In this document: one piece after another, positions 8,149 to 16,188 of the stretch
Position numbering within the stretch: the stretch's first letter is position 1
How the letters are laid out: every line of letters begins with the position of its first letter
Source: Methylobacterium symbioticum
Lineage (GTDB): Bacteria; Pseudomonadota; Alphaproteobacteria; Rhizobiales; Beijerinckiaceae
NCBI RefSeq assembly: GCF_902141845.1
Contig: NZ_CABFPH010000006.1
Coordinates: 1 to 64,000, forward strand
DNA: 64,000 bases
Direction of reading: 5' to 3'
Notes under the pieces: model-generated
What the model saw: only the letters and a program-made list of their open reading frames with translations
What the model was told of the DNA's origin: nothing
The model's database searches: none
Translations under genes and position numbers: made by a program

Positions 8149-9300
8149 ATGGCGCGTCCGACCTACGCCATGGCGGACGCGGGCATCCCGGCGTTTCCAG
8201 CTTGGACGCCGCCCGACACGTACGACCGCGGTCGCGAGCTCGCGCGACTGCTCCTCGTCGTCGGCAGGAGCGGAGTAGGCAAGAGCACCCTCCTCAGGGG
8301 CATCCATGGATCCTTCGGACTACTCGCAAGTCCGGCGGGCGAATCCTTGTCGACCGGATCTCAGCCCGGGGAGCGTCAGTTCGGCGAGGCATCGACGCGG
8401 GTCCAATCCCAGCTGGACCTGAGAGTCACCTGCAACGTGGACGGAGAACCGCGAGAACTAATTCTGTCAGTCTGGACAGGCGGCGACCGCCCGCCCGTGG
8501 ATTGGTCGGCGGTTCTGTCGCATGGCGACGCCTGGGGCGCTCGCGAATGGGCACGCATCGGATTCCGGCCGGGTTCGCGCAACCCGTCGGAAGCGAGCGA
8601 CGGGATCGGACTCGCCATTCTCGATGCGATTCGGCGAGCCGAGGAGAGACGGGAGACCGATCGGAAACAGGTACGCGCGTCCGGCAACGCACTTGCCGCC
8701 GGTCTCCGCCGATTGCCGGTCTCGCTGTCGGTTGGGTTCGACGGCGGTGGGTTCGACGCGTCGCGGAACTCGACTAGGGAAGCCGCCATGAGTGGCGCGA
8801 CCTACCGAGTAGCCAGGGACTGTCCGCCGCTCGCGGATTCAGGCGTCGGCGATCTCTTCGACGGCCTGGACGATGCTCGCGTCGATGCGATCGTCGATCA
8901 TCTCACGGCGGTCGTGACCGCCGCGCGCGGTCGATCTCAGAAGCTGGAACTCTCATCCCCCCGTGACGCGGTCCCCGCCGCCCCCGATCATGGAGCTCGC
9001 TTGCGGCATCTGGGTGGGCTGTCGCGAGGAGAGCGCGCACTGCTATCGCTGCATGCGAACGTGCTCGCACGCGCGACGCAGGCGACCTTGGTGCTGGTCG
9101 ACGACCTGGACCTGACGTTCCCGAGCTCGGAGATGCCGGCCTTCTCCCGCTCCCTGGCTCGCCTCGCTCGAGCGATGCCGGGCGTCACGTTCGTCGCCGC
9201 CGTGCACGATTTGAAGAGCGCCCAGGCCTTCGATCTCTGGGACCGGGAGCCCGGCCTCGGCGTCGCAGTCGTAGCCGTCGGTGGATTTCACGAACGATGA
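8149..9300 (+). CDS. ABC/AAA15-like ATPase, probable effector-partner of the downstream gene
   Basis: A 383-residue ATPase. Walker A is VVGRSGVGKST at about residues 36-46. A long insertion follows, then the ABC-type signature LSRGERALLSLH, Walker B TLVLVDDLDLTF and a late histidine in VAAVHDLKS that could be the switch residue. This layout is that of soluble ABC-like ATPases (AAA15/OLD/RecF group), not of membrane transporters. Start chosen at ATG 8149, which has GAGG five bases upstream; ATG 8029 is an alternative. The stop overlaps the next start by four bases (ATGA), so the two products are made together. An ATPase of this type beside a TOPRIM/DUF4435-like protein is the arrangement of PARIS- and OLD-like defence systems, but no direct relation is proven. 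Confidence 0.75.
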   Translation: MARPTYAMADAGIPAFPAWTPPDTYDRGRELARLLLVVGRSGVGKSTLLRGIHGSFGLLASPAGESLSTGSQPGERQFGEASTRVQSQLDLRVTCNVDGEPRELILSVWTGGDRPPVDWSAVLSHGDAWGAREWARIGFRPGSRNPSEASDGIGLAILDAIRRAEERRETDRKQVRASGNALAAGLRRLPVSLSVGFDGGGFDASRNSTREAAMSGATYRVARDCPPLADSGVGDLFDGLDDARVDAIVDHLTAVVTAARGRSQKLELSSPRDAVPAAPDHGARLRHLGGLSRGERALLSLHANVLARATQATLVLVDDLDLTFPSSEMPAFSRSLARLARAMPGVTFVAAVHDLKSAQAFDLWDREPGLGVAVVAVGGFHER

Positions 9301-10418
9301 TCGAGGTATATCCCTGGCGATGGAGATCCCGGACGCCTGCCTCCCGACTGCCGGTGCACATCGTCGTCGAGTCGGACCTGGATGCAGCTCTCTACAACCG
9401 GCTCGCAGGTCCGAGTCTCGGTCGGTGGCTGGAGTTCATCTCGCCAGCCAACAATCCGGCGGGCGCACAGCGCGGCGGCTATTTGGCAGCACACGAGGAC
9501 TGCGAGGCAGCACGCGCACGCGAAGCGAACCAGGTGCCTACGGACCGCCTTCCACGAACGTTCTGTCTGCTGGATGGGGAAGAGCGTGTCAGGTTCGGAT
9601 TGGGGCCCGACTTCAGAGATGAAGTCCAATTTACCATGCCGGAAGAACCGCAAGTGATCTACACCGTCATTTCTTCGGACGCCTTTGCCACCCATCCAGG
9701 AGTATTATTCCTCAATTGCTTCGAGAAGGAAAGTCTCTATCTTCTACACTCGGACGCAATAGAGGTAATGAAGGATAGTTGGAGCGAAGATAAGACTCTG
9801 TTTGGAGAGAGTGGAGGCTGGTCATCTAGCTGGATAGTGTTGCAAAGGGCTCTGGTAGCGGCTCAAATAACCATATCGGCCAAGAAATACGGCTTCGAAG
9901 GCCCGCGCGTCGGAGAGCTTATCGGTCTGACGTACGATCGCGAGAAGAGAACGGATGTTCTGTCGGAAGCATTTCTGAGTCTCTGTCAAGACCTCAGCCA
10001 GAAAATAGGCGCGGAAGGTCACAAAACAATCAAGAACAATATCGACCGGATCATGCGCTCAGGGCCTGCCTTTCTGGCGTTTGAGGCGGCAGAATTGCGC
10101 GCTTGCGACGCAAATGTTTTTTTGAAATTAGGCTTCGAGCAGAGGTGCGAGACATGGTATCCGCACTTTGAAGACTCTATGTTACGCAGCAATTTTCCTG
10201 TGGAATTTCAAATGAGTTTAATGTTCAGTTTGACGAGGGAAGCTCGCCACGTTCGAGCCGTCCAACGGCGTGGCTCGTATAGTACTCCGGAGGTAAAATT
10301 TGGCCGTGGCAGAAACGCGCTGATTGCGAGCCCCCAATCACCGCGATCCTGCCGATCGCCGGTCCACAATCAAAAAGGCCGGATCCCAGGTTTTGGTCCG
10401 AGCTCCGGTCTTTCGTGA
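9297..10418 (+). CDS. TOPRIM/DUF4435-like protein, probable partner of the ATPase
   Basis: A 373-residue protein of no certain family. Near the N-terminus HIVVESDLDAALYNRL looks like the first strand and acidic residue of a TOPRIM/DUF4435 domain (VEGxxD type). RTFCLLDGEERV could supply the second acidic cluster and LFLNCFEKESLYLL resembles the E-x-E-N-Y-L-L segment of OLD/DUF4435 proteins. These matches are by eye and weak. TOPRIM partners of ABC-like ATPases are usually nucleases that act on nucleic acid when released by a trigger. The second half of the gene is visibly richer in A and T than its surroundings, with codons rare in the neighbouring genes, suggesting recent import. Its 3' end overlaps the convergent unknown gene by 49 bases. 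Confidence 0.6.
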   Translation: MIEVYPWRWRSRTPASRLPVHIVVESDLDAALYNRLAGPSLGRWLEFISPANNPAGAQRGGYLAAHEDCEAARAREANQVPTDRLPRTFCLLDGEERVRFGLGPDFRDEVQFTMPEEPQVIYTVISSDAFATHPGVLFLNCFEKESLYLLHSDAIEVMKDSWSEDKTLFGESGGWSSSWIVLQRALVAAQITISAKKYGFEGPRVGELIGLTYDREKRTDVLSEAFLSLCQDLSQKIGAEGHKTIKNNIDRIMRSGPAFLAFEAAELRACDANVFLKLGFEQRCETWYPHFEDSMLRSNFPVEFQMSLMFSLTREARHVRAVQRRGSYSTPEVKFGRGRNALIASPQSPRSCRSPVHNQKGRIPGFGPSSGLS

Positions 10419-11086
10419 TCGCCATACAAAACGACACTTCCCCGGTTTTGACAGATGCACAGCCACCGAACAAGCCGCATCTGAACGGCTCGCAAAGCTA
10501 CTTCATAGTCTTCATCGTACGTATGGACGTGCGCGATACTGGACGCCGATGCGCGCCACGCAATACAATAATTCGCCTGACCGAATCTGCCTCGAATCTG
10601 GAGTACGAAAGGAAAACATAGCGGGAACCTGGCATAGTCTCCATAATCGAAGGCTTCGATCGGGATCGGTTCCCACGGCGAACGCCCGTGTCCCGCTCGA
10701 CCCTCGCGAAACGGAAGCTCCCACGACGCCCGAAGGAGAAATTGTGCCTCTGCAATCTCCTCCGCTTCCTCGGCGTCCGGCTCGAACCGGCGAGCTCCGA
10801 TCAGCTGACCCAGGACCTGCACACTCTCGCGTCTGACTAACTCGAGATCGGTCGTTTCCCCCCTGATCGGGATCAAGCGTCCGGTAAGGTCGCGGATCCG
10901 CAATGAATAGAGAGTCCTGTCGTCCTCGTCGCGCATGGCAACGATGTGCGGCAGACCGATCGGATAGCGCTCCCAGTTTTCTGGATCGTCCGCCTTAACC
11001 TCGACGGGTGCATCAGGAAGGGGGCTCCCGAATTGGAAGGCTCGCGGCAGAGCATTGGGCAGTTCGGCTTCGGATCGGATCTTCAT
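10370..11086 (-). CDS. Hypothetical protein, convergent with the ATPase/TOPRIM-like pair
   Basis: A 238-residue protein that I do not recognise. The composition is normal for a soluble protein, with acidic stretches (EPDAEEAEEIAEAQFLL) and aromatic blocks (FDYGDYARFPLCFPFVLQIRG). It has no signal peptide, membrane helix or clear catalytic motif. The central part (IVAMRDEDDRTLYSLRIRDL) suggests a beta-rich fold. It starts at an ATG and ends inside the 3' end of the TOPRIM-like gene, a tight convergent packing often seen in compact islands. Whether it belongs to the same system or is merely its neighbour cannot be decided from sequence. Confidence 0.6.
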   Translation of the reverse strand: MKIRSEAELPNALPRAFQFGSPLPDAPVEVKADDPENWERYPIGLPHIVAMRDEDDRTLYSLRIRDLTGRLIPIRGETTDLELVRRESVQVLGQLIGARRFEPDAEEAEEIAEAQFLLRASWELPFREGRAGHGRSPWEPIPIEAFDYGDYARFPLCFPFVLQIRGRFGQANYCIAWRASASSIAHVHTYDEDYEVALRAVQMRLVRWLCICQNRGSVVLYGDHERPELGPKPGIRPF

Positions 11087-11599
11087 GGCTGGCCTCGACG
11101 GATCCTCGTGCGGAGCCTTCGATCGGGCGCATGTGGCACGGCTTCGGAGGCGAGGATTTAGAGCCTATTGGAAAGCCATGAAAGACCCTATGCCTTCTTC
11201 CGAAAAGCGCTGCGTTTACCCGAGCGGGTGGGAGGGTTTAGGCGTGCTTTGTGCTCTCAAAGTACGACTAAAACCCCCATGTTGATAAGTTTGCTTCAAG
11301 CAGAGATTCCAGATTTACTCCAGACACTTGGCTCAAATTATCTCCAGGGCGGGCGAGCCGTCTCTCATCCTCGACAGCGCCAGTGGATCCAAGCTGCAAT
11401 CAAGGCGCAGACCACAATCGAAGGAATGAGATTGGCACGGATCCGCTCGGATCAATAGGATCATTTACCTATATTGAACGACGAAAGATGCTCGCCGCGC
11501 CTCTGCCATCCATTGCTTCATTGGCCCCGACAGCCGGCATTTGACGATGGGCCGCCTTACGAAGGATCAAGGCGAGCGCACCAGCGCCCCGGCTTTTGG
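11087..11599. other. AT-richer spacer without a clear gene
   Basis: A 59-codon frame from ATG 11279 to 11458 (MLISLLQAEIPDLLQ...) is the only protein-like stretch and could be a small gene or a remnant. Composition is lower in GC than the surroundings up to about 11460, as in the upstream TOPRIM-like gene. It probably holds the promoter of the minus-strand unknown gene. Confidence 0.35.
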
Positions 11600-12110
11600 T
11601 CGTTGATAGCTTGCAGGATTAGGCCTGTCGCTAAGCTGTCGGACGGCGCGCTGCAGTGCTTCATCCATCGGCTGGTACAGGTCGATGCTGTGTAGCGGGA
11701 TCGGCGGAGTGGACCAACGATCGTAGAGTGCCTTGGCCCTCGGGGCTCGTGTAGAGCTTGGCCGCGGCAGCCTCGGTCACCCCCGTTGCAACGGGCCATC
11801 TTCCCCACGGAGCATTAAGGGGTGAGCCTCGGGCTTCAAGACCGCCTCGCTCGAAATCTCGTAGGTGCTCGGATCCTTCGCGCCGGCGACCGGTGAAGCC
11901 AGCAGCACGGTTTCCATCACGGAAGCCGCGGCCCACCCGTTCTGGATCGCCAGGAATACCTCGGCCTGGTCGATGGCGGTCAGTATTGTCGACCAGAGCT
12001 TGCGTACCGGGTTCACCTCATCGATGTGGCGCAGACCGATCGTGCCCGAAGTGTACCGGACGGCCGCGATGATCCTCGTGGGTCTCCTCGATACTTGGGC
12101 AGTCGCAGAT
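11600..12110 (-). pseudogene. Decayed coding remnant, family not recognised
   Basis: On the minus strand a protein-like reading (TSGTIGLRHIDEVNPVRKLW, then ILTAIDQAEVFLAIQNGWAA and a further 40 residues) runs from about 12110 to 11777. It then appears to switch frame: VTEAAAAKLYTSPEGQGTL and, in a third frame, HSIDLYQPMDEALQRAVRQL are also protein-like. This pattern fits an old gene broken by at least two frameshifts. I could not name the family. No intact start or stop pair covers it. Confidence 0.35.
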
Positions 12111-12211
12111 AGTTACCTTAAGCGATCCGCATTGCGTATAAGCGGGCAGGTTGAGGCTGGCTTCCCACGTAGCGCGCACAGCGCTGCCATCGCGAAAGAA
12201 CCGTCACGCCG

Positions 12212-12685
12212 ATGAAGTTCATGACCTTCAGCCTCTGGGAAGTGGCATCTCACGTCTTCGATCTCGCGGTCGCCTATACACTCGCGGTGCCGATCGGATG
12301 GGAACGTGAACAGGAGGAGCGCTCGGCCGGCATCCGGACCTTTCCCCTCGTCGCGGTCGCCGCCTGCGGCTTCGTGCTGGTCGCGATCCGCGTCCTCGGG
12401 GCGGAGTCGACGGGACAGGCCCGCATCCTGGAAGGCTTGATCACGGGCGTGGGCTTCATCGGCGGCGGCGCGATCCTGAAACATGCCGGCCGTGCCTCCG
12501 GCACCGCGACCGCGGCGAGCCTGTGGGCTACGGGGGCACTGGGAGCAGCCGTGGGGTACGGCCTCTACGACATCGCAACCATCCTGAGCCTCGTCACCTA
12601 TCTGACGTTGCGTTACCTCCTGCCGCTGAAGCAGGTGGCTCGCAGCGAAGACAAGTCGCCCGACGGGAGCGTCGAAGCTGGCTGA
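12212..12685 (+). CDS. MgtC/SapB-family inner-membrane protein
   Basis: A 157-residue membrane protein. The family signature is clear: an early helix (HVFDLAVAYTLAVPIGWERE), then ERSAGIRTFPLVAVAACGF and GLITGVGFIGGGAILK with the invariant glycines, then SGTATAASLWATGALGAAVG. MgtC-like proteins lie in the inner membrane. MgtC itself regulates F-type ATP synthase and supports growth at low magnesium; the short form here lacks the C-terminal ACT-like domain of Salmonella MgtC and is closer to SapB/YhiD. The role of such short forms is poorly known. It stands alone, with decayed DNA upstream and a repeat element about 90 bases downstream. No magnesium riboswitch was recognised in the leader. Confidence 0.85.
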   Translation: MKFMTFSLWEVASHVFDLAVAYTLAVPIGWEREQEERSAGIRTFPLVAVAACGFVLVAIRVLGAESTGQARILEGLITGVGFIGGGAILKHAGRASGTATAASLWATGALGAAVGYGLYDIATILSLVTYLTLRYLLPLKQVARSEDKSPDGSVEAG

Positions 12686-12773
12686 GAAGCGGGGCGCAGT
12701 CCGGGTGGCAATAGGGCGGGCACACCTCTCCTGATGCCGGCCTCGACGGAGGCGGCCGTAGCCCCTCAACTTG

Positions 12774-12875
12774 AGCGCACTCCACCGAAGTGGATACCGG
12801 TTCGGCGCAAGAGCGCGCGTCAAAACAAGAGCTTGGGGCGGTTCCCGATTGCAACGCGGTCGGGAACGGCTCTAG
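12774..12875 (+). repeat. Dispersed two-hairpin repeat, copy A
   Basis: About 100 bases that match, in opposite orientation, a second copy at 48454-48556. Shared blocks include CCGAAGTGGATACCGGTTCG, GTCAAAACAAG and a longer imperfect hairpin with arms near GGTTCCCGAT / GTCGGGAACG. The first block can itself fold (CCGAA / TTCGG). It lies downstream of the MgtC gene, as REP-like elements often lie at gene ends. Similar sequence is widespread in Methylobacterium-type genomes as far as I recall. Confidence 0.65.
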
Positions 12876-13140
12876 GCAAGGAGCCGCTGCGGATCGAATG
12901 GGGCTGCAGCATGCAGACGCGGTGGATCGGCGATGCGCCGTCCTCGACAGGGCTCAGCCTACCGGCGAAGGGAGTCGACGACAGGGCCGAACCCGACGGA
13001 CGGGTGCAAGCCGGGCACGAGGCGCGACCTCGTCGCGTACGTGAGCAGCACGCCGCCCTCCATCCGCCACGACCCGACCTGCATCTCGCCTCCGTCGCCC
13101 CCATCTGCGCTCTTGACCGTCGGGCATGGGCGATCAGGTT

Positions 13141-14067
13141 CTATCCTCGACTCAAATTTCGGCGCCCGTGCTTGCGGCCCTCGCGCGCGCGGAGATCATT
13201 ATGCAAGGTCGTTGCCGCGATTGCGGCGTGTCCCATGGCGACGCTGATTTGATCGAGCGCATAGACGATGTCGCCCGCCGCGTAGATGCCCTCTCTACTC
13301 GTACGCTGCTTCCGATCGACCGCAATGCAGCAACCGTCGGCCATGTCCAAGCCGAGGGCGTGGGCAAGCCCGTCGTTCGAATCCGATCCCAGTGCCGGGT
13401 AGACGGTGTCAAAGCGGCATTCGCCGCCTTCCTTCAGTAGAGCGGAGACATGGTCTTCGGTGAAGACGAGCCGCGCCAGCGGACGCTCCTCGATCCTGAT
13501 GCCCGAGTGCTCGAGCATCAGCCGGTCGCCGGCCGAGACGTCCATCGAATCGACCGCGAGCAGCGTGACGTCGTTCGAATAGGTGCGCAGGAAGAGGGCC
13601 TCCGCGACGCCGCGCGCGTCTCCACCGATGACGCCGATCGTCTGGTCCGTCGCCTCGAACCCATCACATACGGGGCAATACCGAAGCCGGCCGTAGTCGA
13701 GGGCCGATCGATGCGTTGCCGGATCGACGTCCGGGCGCCGGTTTACCGTCCCGGTCGCGATGATGATCGTGCTCGCCTCCAGGGCGATACCGTCCCCACG
13801 GGCGTGGAAACGGCCGAAATCTCCGTCGATCGTATCGATGCGACCCTTCACGAACTGCGAGCCGTAGCGTCGAGCCTGCGCCGACATCCGCGCAAGAAGT
13901 TCTTCGCCGCCGATGCCGTCGGGAAAGCCGGCATGGTTGTAAGAACGCGGGATTCACTTGGCGCGGCTGTTGCCGTCGTCGACGACCGTGACGGCACGGT
14001 GATAGCGGGCCAGATAGATCGCGGCCGTCAGCCCAGCCGGTCCCCCTCCGATCACGAGTGTGTCCAT
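13141..14067 (-). pseudogene. Thioredoxin-reductase-like FAD oxidoreductase with an in-frame stop
   Basis: Reading from ATG 14067, the protein begins with a Rossmann FAD motif (LVIGGGPAGLTAAIYLARY). Codon 38 is TGA (13954-13956), after which the same frame continues with IPRSYNHAGFPDGIGG, a segment normal for this family, where Trp (TGG) would fit the stop position. The rest is intact: a NAD(P) Rossmann motif (GVIGGDARG), the redox pair CPVC at RYCPVCDGFE, and the C-terminal FAD motif GIYAAGDIV. Everything but one codon is preserved, so inactivation is recent, or the TGA is read through, or the base is a sequencing error. The family reduces thioredoxin-like or unknown disulfides with NAD(P)H. 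An ATG at 13887 could start a shorter product lacking the FAD-binding loop, unlikely to be active. Confidence 0.8.
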
Positions 14068-15432
14068 TGGTCGTTCCTTCATCTCTTTCTATAGCCGTCC
14101 ATAGCCGTCGCTGCGATCCGACCGCGCGAACAAGGACACATTCAGGCCGCGCGTCGGAACGGGTCGCGGCGGACCAAGAGCCGCATGCGGAAGACCACCA
14201 GCAACGCCGAACTCCCGCGGAAGGCGGCTGTCATGTGGATCCAAAATCCAAGGACGATCGCCGGGAGGAGTAATGCTGGGCCGTCGAGGCCGACGTCGAA
14301 ATCTGCCGGATTGCCGAACAGATCGTCCGGCTGAGTCCGATGAAGAAGGACGTTTGTTAAGGTTGTCGGCGATCGGCACCACATCCGTCGTTCAGGGCTT
14401 TCGCGAATGAACACGATGGATCAGTCTCGACTGCCAGCCGAGCAACTTGTGGAGATTGTTTCCATCCGCCGACAGACAGCGCCATCGGAACAAGCTCCAT
14501 TGGCCAACCTCACCCTCGTATAAGGCAATAAAGATTCTCAACATCGACAAGCCCGTCTCGCCAAGTGAGATAGCTACGAAGAATTATTGTAGAAATTGGC
14601 AGTAACACGAAATCATATAGAAGTCAGTCTCACGATTACGTCGACCCAATTGTTCCTCTATGGACAATCCATCTGCCTCGAAAACCATATCAATCCAGTC
14701 CATGTTTCACGGAGCAAGGAACTGGATGATACGGCAGAAATTCGACTGGATCAGGTCGGATTGGATGCCCGCAATGCTTTGTCACGAAGCCGACAAATGG
14801 CGGCCACCTGCCACCGCAGCCAGTCGAGCTCGCAGGGGATTGGGATCCGTTACGAATCTAGCCATCCGAAAGTAGCGGCGAGACGATGGATGTCTGCGAA
14901 ACCGTTGGCGTCCTTCCCGCAGCGCGTGGCTGCAATGCCGACCTCTCTCGGTTGACCCAGGGATACTCGAAGCCGGCTGCGGCCGTTGCAGGTCTACCCG
15001 GGACGGGCGGTCGGCATCCCGGACCATCCGCGTCCATCGTCTTCGATGCCCAGACCGACGTGACGGATCGCACTCCAGGACAAGGAAGGTAGCTTCCGGC
15101 ACGCAAGGCGCTTCCCGGCGCATGCACGGCTCCGGCAGACGTCCTAGCGGCTGCCGCGGAGAGCGCATGGCGCGGGCCATGGCTGCGATGCGGCGGCCGT
15201 ATGACGGCGGGCGCTGGGAAGGGCGCGTCCATTGAAGGACGAGGACCATGCGGTCCCGTGTCGCCGACCTTCCGCTCCCGGAAATCTGCAGCGACTTCGG
15301 GGATGCGATGCGGACCTCCGCTTGGAAACGGTCTGGTCTGGCGAGGGTGGCGTCGCGGTGAAGGCTGCTACGCCGCCAGGGGCAAGGGGGAACGCGAAAG
15401 GTCGGGCCGAATTAAACGGTCCCGCGAGGTTT
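14068..15432. other. Long gap with no supported gene
   Basis: About 1.4 kb in which no frame on either strand has convincing protein character. A minus-strand stretch around 14180-14290 reads like a membrane segment (PALLLPAIVLGFWIHM) and may be a relic. Bases 14520-14720 are AT-richer than the rest. No repeat, tRNA or promoter was recognised. Confidence 0.45.
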
Positions 15433-15461
15433 GAGTCCGGCCGCTCCGACGGCCGGAACTC
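15433..15461 (-). terminator. Hairpin downstream of the MucR-like gene
   Basis: An 11-pair GC-rich stem with one bulged base lies 33 bases after the stop of the MucR-like gene. It has no T tract, so termination by structure alone is uncertain; other genes of this window also end in such hairpins. Confidence 0.5.
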
Positions 15462-15494
15462 GTCATCCGATAACGAATGGCGGGAAGAGGATGT

Positions 15495-15965
15495 TCAGGC
15501 GGCCTTGCGGCGCCGATCCCTCGCTGCAGGCTGGCTCTCCGCGGAAGTGCCGGGACGGCCAAGACCGATCTGCTTGGCCAACGCCGAGCGCTTTGCAGCG
15601 TAGTCGGGCGAAACCATCGGGTAGTCGGACGGCAGACCGAAGCGCTCACGATAGGAACGCGGATCGAGGCCGTGCGTGGTGAGGTGTCGCTTCAGGGTCT
15701 TGTAGCTCCTGCCATCCAGGAAGCTGATCAGTCCATCCGGCGTGACCGACTTGCGAATCTGAGCCGCCGTCGGCTTGACCATCTCCTCCGCCGATCCGGC
15801 ACCGGCTGCCGAGTCGGCCGTGATGCCGATCAATGCCGTATGGACGATCCTGATCAGGGCGCCGAGCTCGGTCGCGGGAACCGAATTGTTGGCTACGTAG
15901 GCGGCGACGATCTTGCCTGTGAGGTCGACGAGTTCGTACGGAAGGCTCGCTGCTTCTTCTGCCAT
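15495..15965 (-). CDS. MucR/Ros-family transcriptional regulator
   Basis: A 156-residue DNA-binding protein of the MucR/Ros family. The C-terminal half is the family core: VTPDGLISFLDGRSYKTLKR, HLTTHGLDPRSYRERFGLP and SDYPMVSPDYAAKRSALAK. In classical Ros/MucR the first zinc ligand is a cysteine after LIC; here the position is serine (LISF), so the zinc site lacks a usual ligand, as in several rhizobial and Methylobacterium paralogues. MucR proteins are H-NS-like silencers of AT-rich, imported promoters, fitting an accessory region. Start taken at ATG 15965, which has TTGGAAA eight bases upstream; an in-frame ATG seven codons earlier is possible. It lies next to zntA, transcribed in the same direction but 220 bases after it, so separate transcription is likely. 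Confidence 0.87.
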   Translation of the reverse strand: MAEEAASLPYELVDLTGKIVAAYVANNSVPATELGALIRIVHTALIGITADSAAGAGSAEEMVKPTAAQIRKSVTPDGLISFLDGRSYKTLKRHLTTHGLDPRSYRERFGLPSDYPMVSPDYAAKRSALAKQIGLGRPGTSAESQPAARDRRRKAA

Positions 15966-16188
15966 TGCCGTGTTTCCAAGATGCACCCCTCGGATCGTCG
16001 GTCTATCAATTGTGCCGCCAGGTCAAGGCTCTTGTTTTGCCGACGCCAGAGAAGGCAGCTACATCGGACAACGACCGGAAAGCTCCATGCATGGTGTGAT
16101 GTCTGCACATTTCTGCGCTTAGGATGGCCAATTTCTGGCAATATCCGTGGCCGTGGGGCGCGGTTTTTCGCCGACGCCGTGCGCCCGC

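Noticed and set aside
6103..8307. 734-codon minus-strand frame opposite the nucleotidyltransferase
   Set aside because: No domain and shadow-type composition; the plus strand has the GTIAFQ/DID nucleotidyltransferase motifs.
12089..12211. Magnesium riboswitch before the MgtC-like gene
   Set aside because: No M-box or YkoK-like conserved elements could be recognised in the short leader.
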